Assembly (NCBI GenBank): GCA_023389425.1
Contig: JAEWEK010000289.1
Span: 1 to 8,198, forward strand
Reading direction: 5' to 3'
DNA length: 8,198 nt
Source: Pseudomonadota bacterium
GTDB lineage: Bacteria; Pseudomonadota; Gammaproteobacteria; Burkholderiales; Burkholderiaceae_D
Within the stretch, counting starts at the first letter, position 1. Every line of letters starts with the position of its first letter. Shown here piece by piece: positions 1 to 6,134 of this stretch. The notes below the pieces were generated by a model. It was not told the origin of the DNA and made no database searches. It saw nothing but the letters and a program-made list of their open reading frames with translations. The translations under genes were made by a program, and so were the position numbers.

Positions 1-738
1 GTGTTCAGCGCGCACGGGGTCGCGCGCCAGGTCGAGGCCGACGCCGGCGCCCGCGCGCTGCACGTGCTCAACGCCACCTGTCCGCTCGTCACCAAGGTCC
101 ACATCCAGGGCCGCAAGTATGCCGCCGCCGGCCGCGTCGTCGTCCTGATCGGCCACGCCGGCCATGCCGAGGTCGAAGGCACCATGGGCCAGATCGACGG
201 CCGCGTGCTGCTGGTGCAGGACGCGCGGGACGCCGAACAGCTCGACCTGCCGCCCGACACGCCGCTCGCCTACGTCACCCAAACCACGCTCAGCGTCGAC
301 GACACGCGCGACGTCATCGCCGTGCTGCGGCGGCGCTTCCGCGACCTCGTCGGCCCCGACGTGCGCGACATCTGCTACGCCACCCAGAACCGCCAGCGCG
401 CCGTGCGCGCGCTGTGCCGCCAGGTGGATGTGCTGCTGATCGTCGGCGCCACCAACAGCTCCAATTCAAACCGGTTGCGCGAGATCGGCACCGAAAGCGG
501 CATCCCCAGCCACCTGCTGGCCGACGGCAGCGCGCTCGATCCCGCCTGGCTGCGCGGCGCACGCACGGTCGGCATCACGGCCGGCGCGTCGGCGCCCGAG
601 GCGATGGTCGAACACGTCATCGAAGCGTTGCGCGCCATCGCGCCGGTGGATGTCAGCACCATGGAAGGCCAGGAGGAACACATCGAATTCCGCCTCCCGC
701 CAGAACTGGCCGACGCGGCCGCACATCAGCCGGAGTGA
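1..738 (+). CDS. ispH: 4-hydroxy-3-methylbut-2-enyl diphosphate reductase (IspH/LytB), 5'-truncated by window edge
   Basis: IspH is the last enzyme of the MEP pathway: it reduces HMBPP to IPP and DMAPP in the cytoplasm with a [4Fe-4S] cluster. The visible 245 residues begin inside the protein: the GTG at base 1 is an internal valine before FSAHGV, which lies near residue 70 of the about 316-residue E. coli enzyme, so roughly 69 N-terminal residues, including the first cluster cysteine, are off the window. Aligned from memory with E. coli, Cys27 and Cys125 match the other two cluster cysteines (C96, C197). His5 and His55 match H74 and H124, Glu57 (AEVEGT) matches the catalytic E126, TQTT is at 93-96, and the SSNSN and AGASAP substrate loops are at 153-157 and 194-199. 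All visible catalytic positions are intact. It ends one base before the hpnH start region and is probably co-transcribed with it. It could be a second, hopanoid-linked copy rather than the housekeeping gene; the window cannot decide this. Confidence 0.96.
   Translation: MFSAHGVARQVEADAGARALHVLNATCPLVTKVHIQGRKYAAAGRVVVLIGHAGHAEVEGTMGQIDGRVLLVQDARDAEQLDLPPDTPLAYVTQTTLSVDDTRDVIAVLRRRFRDLVGPDVRDICYATQNRQRAVRALCRQVDVLLIVGATNSSNSNRLREIGTESGIPSHLLADGSALDPAWLRGARTVGITAGASAPEAMVEHVIEALRAIAPVDVSTMEGQEEHIEFRLPPELADAAAHQPE
732..735 (+). promoter_or_regulatory. Shine-Dalgarno of hpnH inside the ispH 3' end
   Basis: GGAG at 732-735 lies in the last codons of ispH. Two ATG codons follow in tandem at 738 and 741. 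The GGAG is only two bases from the first but five from the second, which favours initiation at 741. That start also gives the MAIPL N-terminus I expect for HpnH. The ispH stop (TGA 736-738) shares its last base with the first ATG, so translational coupling is likely. Confidence 0.6.
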
Positions 739-740
739 TG

Positions 741-1865
741 ATGGCCATCCCGCTGCTGCAAAAAACACTGGTCGGCGCCTACATCCTGCGCCAGCACCTG
801 GCAGGCCGCCGGCGCTATCCGCTGGCGCTGATGCTCGAGCCGCTGTTTCGCTGCAACCTCGCCTGCGCGGGCTGCGGCAAGATCGACTATCCGGACGAGA
901 TCCTCGACCAGCGCCTGTCCGTCGCCGACTGCCTCGGCGCGGTCGACGAGTGCGGCGCGCCGGTCGTGTCCATCGCCGGCGGCGAGCCGCTGCTGCACAA
1001 GGACATGCCGGAGATCGTGCGCGGCATCCTCGCGCGCCGCAAGTTCGCCTACCTGTGCACCAATGCGCTGCTGATGGAGAAGAAGCTGGACCAGTACCGC
1101 CCCAGTCCCTACTTCATCTGGTCGGTGCACCTCGACGGCGACCGCGATGCGCACGACCGTTCCGTGTGCCGGGGCGGCGTCTACGACCGCGCGGTGGCCG
1201 CGATCCGGGCCGCCAAGGCGCGCGCTTTTCGCGTCAACATCAACTGCACGCTGTTCAACGATGCCGATCCCGCCCAGGTCGCGCGTTTCTTCGACGACGT
1301 CAAGGCGCTGGGCGTGGACGGCATCACCGTCTCGCCCGGCTATGCCTACGAACGCGCGCCCGAGCAGCAGCACTTCCTCACGCGCGGTCTCACCAAGCTG
1401 CTGTTCCGCGAAATCCTGCGCCGCGGCGACGGCGGCCGGCGCTGGACCTTCAGCCAGTCCGGCCTGTTCCTCGACTTCCTGGCGGGGAACCAGGCCTATC
1501 GCTGCACGCCCTGGGGCAATCCCACCCGTACCGTGTTCGGCTGGCAGCGGCCGTGCTACCTGCTCGGCGAAGGCTATGTGCGCACCTTCCGCGAGCTGAT
1601 GGAGGATACCGACTGGGACGCCTACGGCACCGGCCACTACGAGAAATGCGCCAACTGCATGGTCCACAGCGGCTACGAGGCGAGCGCCGTGCTGGACACG
1701 GTGCGCCATCCGCTCAAGGCCGGCAAGGTCGCGCTGGCCGGAGTGCGCACCAGCGGCGCGATGGCGCCGGAGATTCCGCTCGACCGCCAGCGGCCGGCGC
1801 AATACGTCCACGCGCGGCACGTCGCGATCAAGCTGGCGGAGATTCGCGGCCGCCGGGCCGGGTGA
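741..1865 (+). CDS. hpnH: Hopanoid biosynthesis radical SAM protein HpnH (adenosylhopane synthase)
   Basis: HpnH attaches a 5'-deoxyadenosyl group from S-adenosylmethionine to the hopene (diploptene) side chain to form adenosylhopane, the first step to extended C35 hopanoids. The 374-residue product has the radical SAM motif CNLACAGC with Cys38, Cys42 and Cys45 for the [4Fe-4S] cluster. The SAM-contacting GGEP follows at 80-83, then YLCTNA near 104-109 and the HpnH-type segments SVHLDG (128-133), TVSPGYAYERAP (196-207) and CTPWGNPTRTVFGWQRP (255-271). The C-terminal part (DUF3463-like) has further cysteines at 255, 272, 303 and 306; position 310, where I recall cysteine in several homologues, is serine. 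Length is normal for the family. The start at 741 is chosen by GGAG spacing; the ATG at 738 would add one Met. It sits between ispH and hpnI in a tight operon. The usual partner hpnG (adenine removal) is not in the window. Confidence 0.97.
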   Translation: MAIPLLQKTLVGAYILRQHLAGRRRYPLALMLEPLFRCNLACAGCGKIDYPDEILDQRLSVADCLGAVDECGAPVVSIAGGEPLLHKDMPEIVRGILARRKFAYLCTNALLMEKKLDQYRPSPYFIWSVHLDGDRDAHDRSVCRGGVYDRAVAAIRAAKARAFRVNINCTLFNDADPAQVARFFDDVKALGVDGITVSPGYAYERAPEQQHFLTRGLTKLLFREILRRGDGGRRWTFSQSGLFLDFLAGNQAYRCTPWGNPTRTVFGWQRPCYLLGEGYVRTFRELMEDTDWDAYGTGHYEKCANCMVHSGYEASAVLDTVRHPLKAGKVALAGVRTSGAMAPEIPLDRQRPAQYVHARHVAIKLAEIRGRRAG

Positions 1866-1866
1866 G
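1861..1866 (+). promoter_or_regulatory. Shine-Dalgarno of hpnI overlapping the hpnH stop
   Basis: GGTGAG at 1861-1866 contains the hpnH stop codon TGA (1863-1865) and ends four bases before the hpnI ATG at 1871. Termination and re-initiation are therefore likely to be coupled. A GTG in the same frame at 1862 would lie inside this site and is a poorer start. Confidence 0.45.
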
Positions 1867-1870
1867 CATC

Positions 1871-2947
1871 ATGGTTGCCGGTTACCTGATCGTGTTCGCG
1901 GCGACGGCTTACGCGCTGGCCGCTCTGCTGTGCCGCGCGCGCGTCTGGCGCGGCGGGGCGCCATCGGCGATGCGGCCGGTGTCCGTGCTCAAGCCGCTGT
2001 GCGGCATGGAGCCGCGCCTGCTCGACAACCTCGCGACGCTGTGCGACCAGGCCTGGCCCGCCTGCCAGATCGTCTTCGGCGTGCGCGACCGCGACGATCC
2101 CGCCGCCGACATCGTGCGTGAGCTGATGCGGCGATACCCCGCACACGACATCGCGCTGGTGGCCGACGCGCGTATCCACGGCGCCAACCACAAGGTCAGC
2201 AACCTGCTGAACATGGCGGCGCATGCGCGGCATCCGTGGCTGGTGATTGCCGACAGCGACATCGCCGTGCCGCGCGACTACCTTGAAAAACTGTGCGCGC
2301 CGCTGGCCGATCCCCGCACCGGCGTCGTCACGTGCCTGTACCGCGGCCGCGCGCTCGGCGGCTTCTGGAGCCGCCTCGGCGCGCAGTTCATCGACAGCTG
2401 GTTCATGCCCTCGGTCCGGGTCGCCAGCGCCTGCGGCAGCAGCGACTTCGGCTTCGGCGCATCGCTTGCGCTGCGGGCGGAGACCCTGGCAGCCATTGGC
2501 GGCTTCCACGCGCTGCGCAACCGGCTCGCCGATGATTACTGGCTGGCCCGCCTGACGCGCGGACGCGGCCTGCGCACCGTGCTGGCCGATGTCGAGGTCT
2601 GCACCGACGTGACCGAAGCCAGCCTCGCGGCACTGTGGCGGCACGAGCGCCGCTGGATGCAGACCATCCGCGCCATCAACCCGCTCGGCTACGCCTTCAG
2701 CTTCATCACCTTCACCGTTCCGATGCTGGCCATCGGCCTCGCCCTCGCCCCTGGCGCCGCCAACGTGGCCGTCGCGCTGGCCGGCGCTGCCGCCCGCCTC
2801 GCGCCAAACCTGCGCCAGGCCCTCTACGCGCCCTTGCGCGACTGCCTGCTGCTGCTGGTCTGGGCCAGCGCCTTCACTGGCGCGGCCGCGCGCTGGCGCC
2901 AGCAGTCGGTTCCGGTGAACGACGCACCACAAGGACGATCCCCATGA
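1871..2947 (+). CDS. hpnI: Hopanoid glycosyltransferase HpnI (GT2, ceramide glucosyltransferase-like)
   Basis: HpnI is the membrane glycosyltransferase that adds N-acetylglucosamine to bacteriohopanetetrol, the first sugar step towards glucosaminyl and cyclitol-ether hopanoids. This role is known from Burkholderia and inferred here. The 358-residue product has an N-terminal membrane segment (about 3-22). A GT2 catalytic domain follows: PVSVLKPLCG at 36-45, NHKVSNL at 106-112, the metal/nucleotide-sugar motif DSD at 128-130, ACGSSDFGFGAS at 187-198, LADDYWLA at 219-226 with the probable catalytic Asp, and RHERRW at 257-262, a form of the processive-type (Q/R)xxRW motif. One or two C-terminal membrane spans lie at about 274-298 and 323-341. 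This layout matches the ceramide glucosyltransferase-like family. The start follows the hpnH stop by five bases, and the gene overlaps hpnJ by four bases (ATGA), so it is mid-operon. No disrupted residue is seen. Confidence 0.95.
   Translation: MVAGYLIVFAATAYALAALLCRARVWRGGAPSAMRPVSVLKPLCGMEPRLLDNLATLCDQAWPACQIVFGVRDRDDPAADIVRELMRRYPAHDIALVADARIHGANHKVSNLLNMAAHARHPWLVIADSDIAVPRDYLEKLCAPLADPRTGVVTCLYRGRALGGFWSRLGAQFIDSWFMPSVRVASACGSSDFGFGASLALRAETLAAIGGFHALRNRLADDYWLARLTRGRGLRTVLADVEVCTDVTEASLAALWRHERRWMQTIRAINPLGYAFSFITFTVPMLAIGLALAPGAANVAVALAGAAARLAPNLRQALYAPLRDCLLLLVWASAFTGAAARWRQQSVPVNDAPQGRSP
2931..2935 (+). promoter_or_regulatory. Shine-Dalgarno of hpnJ
   Basis: AAGGA at 2931-2935, in the last codons of hpnI, is eight bases from the ATG at 2944. 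With the ATGA overlap at 2944-2947 it fixes the hpnJ start. Confidence 0.6.
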
Positions 2948-4374
2948 AAACCCTGTTCCTGCAAGCACCCTCGTTCGAAGGCTTCGATGGCGGCGCCGGT
3001 TCGCGCTACCAGGCCAGGCGCGAGATCCGCTCGTTCTGGTACCCCACCTGGCTGGCACAACCGGCCGCGCTGGTGCCGGGCAGCCGCCTGCTCGACGCTC
3101 CCGCCGACGGCCTGACGGTTGAGCAGGCGCTCGCCATCGCGCAGGACTACGAGCTGGTCATCCTGCACACCAGCACCCCGTCCTTTCCGGCCGACGCGCG
3201 TTTCGCGGAACTGCTCAAGGAGCGCCGGCCAAGGACGATGCTCGGCATGGTCGGCGCCAAGGTCGCGGTGGATGCCGAGGGCTCGCTAAGCGCCAGCGGC
3301 GCCATCGATTTCGTCGCGCGCGAGGAATTCGACTTCACCTGCTGCGACATTGCTGAAGGCCGGCCCCTGCGCGAAGTAGACGGCATCAGCTACCGCCACG
3401 CCGATGGCGGCGTGCGCCACAATCCGCCGCGCGCGATCATCGAGAACATGGACGCGCTGCCCTTCGTTTCGCCCGTCTACCGGCGCGACCTCAAGCTGCA
3501 CAACTACTTCGTCGGCTACCTCCAGTATCCCTACGTGTCGCTGTACACGGGCCGCGGCTGCCGCTCGCGCTGCACTTTCTGCCTGTGGCCGCAGACGGTC
3601 GGCGGCCACCGCTACCGCGTGCGCTCGCCCGACAACGTGCTGGACGAGGTGCGCTGGATCCGGCGGCACATGCCCGAGGTGAAGGAAATCATGTTCGACG
3701 ACGACACCTTCACCGACTTCCGTCCGCGCGCCGAGGAAATCGCGCGCGGCCTCGGCAAGCTGGGCGTGACCTGGTCGTGCAACGCCAAGGCCAACGTACC
3801 CTACTCCACACTCAAGATCATGAAGGACAACGGCCTGCGCCTGCTGCTGGTCGGCTACGAATCCGGCGACGACCAGATCCTCCTCAACATCAAGAAGGGC
3901 CTGCGCACCGACATCGCGCGCCGTTTCGCCGCCGACTGCCGCAAGCTCGGCATCACCGTGCACGGCACCTTCATCCTAGGCCTGCCGGGCGAGACGCGCG
4001 ACACCATCGCCAGGTCCATCGCCTTCGCCAAGGAGATCAATCCGCACACGATCCAGGTCTCGCTGGCCGCGCCCTACCCCGGCACGCGGCTGTACGAACA
4101 GGCCGTCGAGAACGCGTGGATCCCGCCCAACAAGACCATCAACCTGGTCAACGAAAGCGGCGTGCAGCTGGCGGCGATCAGCTACCCGCACCTGTCGCGC
4201 GACGAGATCTACCACGGCGTCGAAGCCTTCTACCGCAGCTTCTACTTCCGTCCCTCGAAGATCGCCGAGATCGTCGGCGAGATGCTGGGCAGCTGGGACC
4301 TGACGCGCCGCCGCCTGCGCGAGGGCGTCGAGTTCTTCCACTTCCTGCGCTCGCACGGGGCGTCGCACTCATGA
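2944..4374 (+). CDS. hpnJ: Hopanoid biosynthesis radical SAM protein HpnJ (cyclitol ether formation)
   Basis: HpnJ is the radical SAM enzyme that converts the glucosamine head group of bacteriohopanetetrol glucosamine to the cyclitol ether by ring contraction; this role comes from Burkholderia genetics and is inferred here. The 476-residue product opens with a cobalamin-binding-like N-terminal domain (starting MKTLFLQAPS, with LVILHTSTPS at 71-80), as in class B radical SAM proteins. The cluster motif is GRGCRSRCTFC with Cys206, Cys210 and Cys213. After it come IMFDDDTF, the TWSCNAKAN segment, LLLVGYESGDDQIL and HGTFILGLPGET, in the order usual for the B12-type radical SAM barrel. The start has a good ribosome binding site and overlaps the hpnI stop. 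The stop (4372-4374) itself overlaps an ATG at 4371, the arrangement expected if another gene once followed directly. HpnJ is thought to need the product of the deacetylase HpnK, which is absent from its usual place just downstream. Confidence 0.95.
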   Translation: MKTLFLQAPSFEGFDGGAGSRYQARREIRSFWYPTWLAQPAALVPGSRLLDAPADGLTVEQALAIAQDYELVILHTSTPSFPADARFAELLKERRPRTMLGMVGAKVAVDAEGSLSASGAIDFVAREEFDFTCCDIAEGRPLREVDGISYRHADGGVRHNPPRAIIENMDALPFVSPVYRRDLKLHNYFVGYLQYPYVSLYTGRGCRSRCTFCLWPQTVGGHRYRVRSPDNVLDEVRWIRRHMPEVKEIMFDDDTFTDFRPRAEEIARGLGKLGVTWSCNAKANVPYSTLKIMKDNGLRLLLVGYESGDDQILLNIKKGLRTDIARRFAADCRKLGITVHGTFILGLPGETRDTIARSIAFAKEINPHTIQVSLAAPYPGTRLYEQAVENAWIPPNKTINLVNESGVQLAAISYPHLSRDEIYHGVEAFYRSFYFRPSKIAEIVGEMLGSWDLTRRRLREGVEFFHFLRSHGASHS

Positions 4375-4421
4375 GACCCGCGTGGATGCGCGCAAGCGCC
4401 TCGGCGGCGTTGCGGGCCTGA
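4371..4421 (+). CDS. Possible 16-codon coupling ORF between hpnJ and hpnL
   Basis: An ATG overlapping the hpnJ stop (ATGA) opens a reading frame of 16 codons ending at TGA 4419-4421, ten bases before the hpnL ATG. I recognise no domain in the peptide (MRPAWMRASASAALRA). Since hpnL has no purine-rich ribosome binding site in the preceding bases, ribosomes passing through this short frame could deliver initiation to hpnL. It may equally be the leftover start of a lost gene or mean nothing. Its third-position GC is less coding-like than that of the overlapping frame from 4373. Confidence 0.2.
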   Translation: MRPAWMRASASAALRA

Positions 4422-4435
4422 CCACGCCGCGATGA
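4371..4435 (+). other. hpnJ-hpnL junction: possible scar of a lost gene (hpnK position)
   Basis: Many hpn clusters have the YdjC-like deacetylase gene hpnK between hpnJ and hpnL; here only 57 bases lie between the two genes. Both ends look like former operon junctions. ATGA at 4371-4374 overlaps the hpnJ stop. ATGA at 4432-4435 joins the hpnL start to a stop in a frame open from 4373 (ETRVDARKRLGGVAGLTTPR, then TGA 4433-4435). That frame has coding-like GC-rich third positions. The two ATGA signals are in different frames. A large deletion in a gene between them would leave this pattern. I see no HpnK motif such as the N-terminal ADDFG in the residue, so its identity is unproven and chance is possible. 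Confidence 0.35.
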
Positions 4436-4470
4436 AGCGGCTGGCCCTCATCGGCGGCGTGGCGGGCCTG
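4401..4470 (+). repeat. Imperfect 20-bp direct repeat, period 50, spanning the hpnL start
   Basis: Bases 4401-4420 and 4451-4470 (tcggcggcgt then t/g then gcgggcctg) match at 19 of 20 positions, exactly 50 bases apart. The second copy encodes GGVAGL in the hpnL N-terminal membrane segment. The first encodes the same residues in the frame open from 4373. The repeat lies at the suspected hpnK scar and could be a rearrangement trace, though low-complexity GC-rich sequence makes coincidence plausible. Confidence 0.5.
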
Positions 4471-5412
4471 CTGCTCCTCACCGCCCTGATCGTCTACGAA
4501 GGCCTGCCCGCGATCGCCTCCGCCCTCGGCCGCGCCGGCTGGCCGCTGCTCCTGCTGGTCCCGCTGCACGTGATTCCGCTCGCCTTCGACACCCTGGCCT
4601 GGCGCGTGCTGCTGGCGCCGGTCGATCGCGAGCGCCGTGCCGGCATGCTGTTCCTGCTGTGGGTGGCCGCGGTACGCGAAGCGGTGGCGCGGCTGCTGCC
4701 CTCGGCCGGAGTCGGCGGCGAAGTGGTCGGCGTGCGCCTGCTGCGCCTGCGCGTGCCCGACACCGCCGGCATCGGCGCCACCATCGTGCTCGAGGTGCTG
4801 GTCACCATCACCGTGCTCTGCCTCTTCACGGCGCTCGGCCTTCTGCTGTTGGCCAGTCGCGCCGCCGGACGGGCCCAGCTTGCGGCGATCGCCGCCGCCG
4901 CGCTGCTGACATTGCCGCTGCCGCTGCTGCTGGCATGGCTGCTGCGCCGCGGCGTGCTGTTCACCCAATTGCACAGGCTCGCCCTGCACCTGCCCGGCAC
5001 AGGGCATCGGTGGGCGCTGCGGCTGGACGGCGCCCGGCTCGACGCCGAGATCGGCCGCCTGCTGGTCCAGCCGCGCCGGCTCCTGCGTGCGCTCGGCTGG
5101 CAGCTGCCCGGCTACCTGCTCGGCGCGGTCGAGACCTGGTACGCGCTGTGGCTGCTGGGCCACCCGGTCGGCGCCGGCGCCGCCATCGCCATCGAAGCCC
5201 TCACCCAGGCCACGCGCCACGCCAGCTTCATCGTGCCCGCCAGCGTCGGCGTGCAGGAAGCGGCCGTGATCCTGTTCGGCTACCTGGCCGGCGTCGGCGG
5301 CGACGTCGCGCTGTCGCTCGCGCTGGTCAAGCGCATGCGCGAACTGCTGTTCGGCGTGCCGGTCCTGCTGTCGTGGCAGTGGTTCGAAGCGCGCCGCCTG
5401 CGCACGGCCTGA
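4432..5412 (+). CDS. hpnL: Hopanoid-associated membrane protein HpnL (LPG synthase TM-region / flippase-like)
   Basis: HpnL belongs to the family resembling the transmembrane half of lysylphosphatidylglycerol synthase (UPF0104/YbhN-like), thought to move lipids or help place them in the membrane. Its exact job in hopanoid export is not established. The 326-residue protein is almost wholly hydrophobic, with likely spans near 5-22, 37-58, 72-90, 115-141, 148-171, 224-242, 246-262, 266-288 and 305-316. Family-like motifs are REAVARLLPSAGVGGE at 82-97, FIVPASVGVQEAA at 266-278 and KRMRELLFG at 300-308. It lies in the same reading frame as hpnJ, separated by one TGA and 19 codons without a start codon, so no longer native start exists. 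No clear Shine-Dalgarno precedes the ATG, unlike hpnH, hpnI and hpnJ, which suggests dependence on upstream translation. It converges with hpnM, leaving two bases between stops. Confidence 0.92.
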   Translation: MKRLALIGGVAGLLLLTALIVYEGLPAIASALGRAGWPLLLLVPLHVIPLAFDTLAWRVLLAPVDRERRAGMLFLLWVAAVREAVARLLPSAGVGGEVVGVRLLRLRVPDTAGIGATIVLEVLVTITVLCLFTALGLLLLASRAAGRAQLAAIAAAALLTLPLPLLLAWLLRRGVLFTQLHRLALHLPGTGHRWALRLDGARLDAEIGRLLVQPRRLLRALGWQLPGYLLGAVETWYALWLLGHPVGAGAAIAIEALTQATRHASFIVPASVGVQEAAVILFGYLAGVGGDVALSLALVKRMRELLFGVPVLLSWQWFEARRLRTA

Positions 5413-5414
5413 AC

Positions 5415-6035
5415 TTACGCACTGGCCTGGTTATGCGCCGCCAGGAATTTGATCAGGCCGTCGATGCCGCCGCGCTGGATCTGGGCCGCGAACTGCTGGC
5501 GGTACACCACGATCATCCACGCGCCCAACATGTTGATGTCGTAGATTTTCCAGCCGCCGTCCGTCTTGTGCACACGGTAGGCGATCGGCATGGTGTCGCC
5601 GCCGGTGACGACCTCGCTGCGCACGACGGCATCGGTGGCGGAGGCCGGCGGCGCCGCCGTCGGCGGGAACTTGAACTGCGTATCCTGGCCGCGGACCTGC
5701 ATCAGCTGGGTCGCGTAGGTGTGCGCCAGCAGCGTCTGGAACTGCTTGAACAATGCATCGCGCTGGGCCGGCGTGGCCTTGCCCCAGGCTTCCTTGCCCA
5801 TCGCGTATTGCGTGGCCAGCATGAAGTCGGTGAAAGGCAGGAACTTCTGTTCGACGATCTGGTAGATGCGCCCGGCATCGCCCGCACGCGCGGCGGCATC
5901 GGCGTGGATCGCCGACATCACGCCGTCGATCGTCGTCTTCACCATCCGGTCGGGGCTGCGGCTATCGGCCTGTTGCGCAACGGCGCAAGGCACGGCCGTC
6001 AGCACGGCCAGCGGTACCAGGAGACAAGGTTTCAT
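5415..6035 (-). CDS. hpnM: Hopanoid-associated periplasmic MlaC/Ttg2D-like protein HpnM
   Basis: HpnM is a periplasmic member of the MlaC/Ttg2D (toluene tolerance, phospholipid-binding) family found in hopanoid clusters. It presumably shuttles lipid between inner and outer membrane, perhaps with HpnN; this is an inference from the family. The 206-residue product has a signal peptide (MKPCLLVPLAVLTAVPCAVA, cleavage probably before QQ at 21-22). The MlaC core follows: VMSAIHADAAAR (39-50), KFLPFTDFMLATQYAMGKEAW (64-84), ALFKQFQTLLAHTYA (94-108), GWKIYDINMLGAWMIVVYRQQF (161-182) and IDGLIKFL (191-198). The start at 6035 is set by a strong GGAGGGA five bases upstream and by the signal peptide; the frame is open another 43 codons upstream, but that extension has no export signal at its front. 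Orientation is the odd point: it runs opposite to every other gene here, convergent with hpnL and divergent from hpnN. Confidence 0.93.
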   Translation of the reverse strand: MKPCLLVPLAVLTAVPCAVAQQADSRSPDRMVKTTIDGVMSAIHADAAARAGDAGRIYQIVEQKFLPFTDFMLATQYAMGKEAWGKATPAQRDALFKQFQTLLAHTYATQLMQVRGQDTQFKFPPTAAPPASATDAVVRSEVVTGGDTMPIAYRVHKTDGGWKIYDINMLGAWMIVVYRQQFAAQIQRGGIDGLIKFLAAHNQASA

Positions 6036-6040
6036 CACAA

Positions 6041-6047
6041 TCCCTCC
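6041..6047 (-). promoter_or_regulatory. Strong Shine-Dalgarno of hpnM
   Basis: The + strand TCCCTCC at 6041-6047 reads GGAGGGA on the minus strand, five bases before the ATG at 6035-6033. It is the strongest ribosome binding site in the window and settles the start against the longer open frame. Confidence 0.75.
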
Positions 6048-6065
6048 GCGAGCGGCATGCGATCC

Positions 6066-6071
6066 AGTATA
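6066..6071 (-). promoter_or_regulatory. Putative -10 element of the hpnM promoter
   Basis: The minus strand reads TATACT, five of six to the sigma-70 consensus, in an otherwise GC-only stretch. Transcription would begin near 6059, about 24 bases before the ATG. The region where a -35 would lie is a CG run without resemblance to TTGACA, so either an activator or another sigma contact is needed, or the match is chance. Confidence 0.4.
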
Positions 6072-6124
6072 GCGAGTGCGCCGCGCGCGCGCGGGCGCAG
6101 TCGTGCGCGGGCTTCCCTGGTCTA

Positions 6125-6134
6125 ACAAGCTTGT
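6125..6134. repeat. Perfect 10-bp palindrome upstream of hpnN
   Basis: ACAAGCTTGT is its own reverse complement. It sits 20 bases before the hpnN ATG and overlaps the weak -10 candidate at 6121-6126, a reasonable place for an operator. It is short, does not extend outward, and no regulator is encoded here, so its role is open. Confidence 0.25.

Noticed and set aside
1..3. GTG at base 1 as a true start of ispH
   Set aside because: It falls at an internal, conserved position about 70 residues into IspH; the conserved N-terminal region with the first cluster cysteine must lie upstream.
726..1820. Long minus-strand open frame (364 codons) opposite hpnH
   Set aside because: It lies wholly opposite a well-recognised gene; GC-rich codons give few stops on the complement. 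The translation is low-complexity and matches no family I know.
1673..3058. Minus-strand open frame (461 codons) opposite the end of hpnH, hpnI and the start of hpnJ
   Set aside because: It crosses three intact genes; composition-driven shadow with no recognisable domain.
5400..5440. Bidirectional terminator between hpnL and hpnM
   Set aside because: I looked for a GC stem with a T run and found none; only two bases separate the stop codons.
4659..6125. Plus-strand open frame (488 codons) spanning hpnL and opposite hpnM
   Set aside because: Off-frame through hpnL and antisense to hpnM; no single family fits and both real genes are intact.
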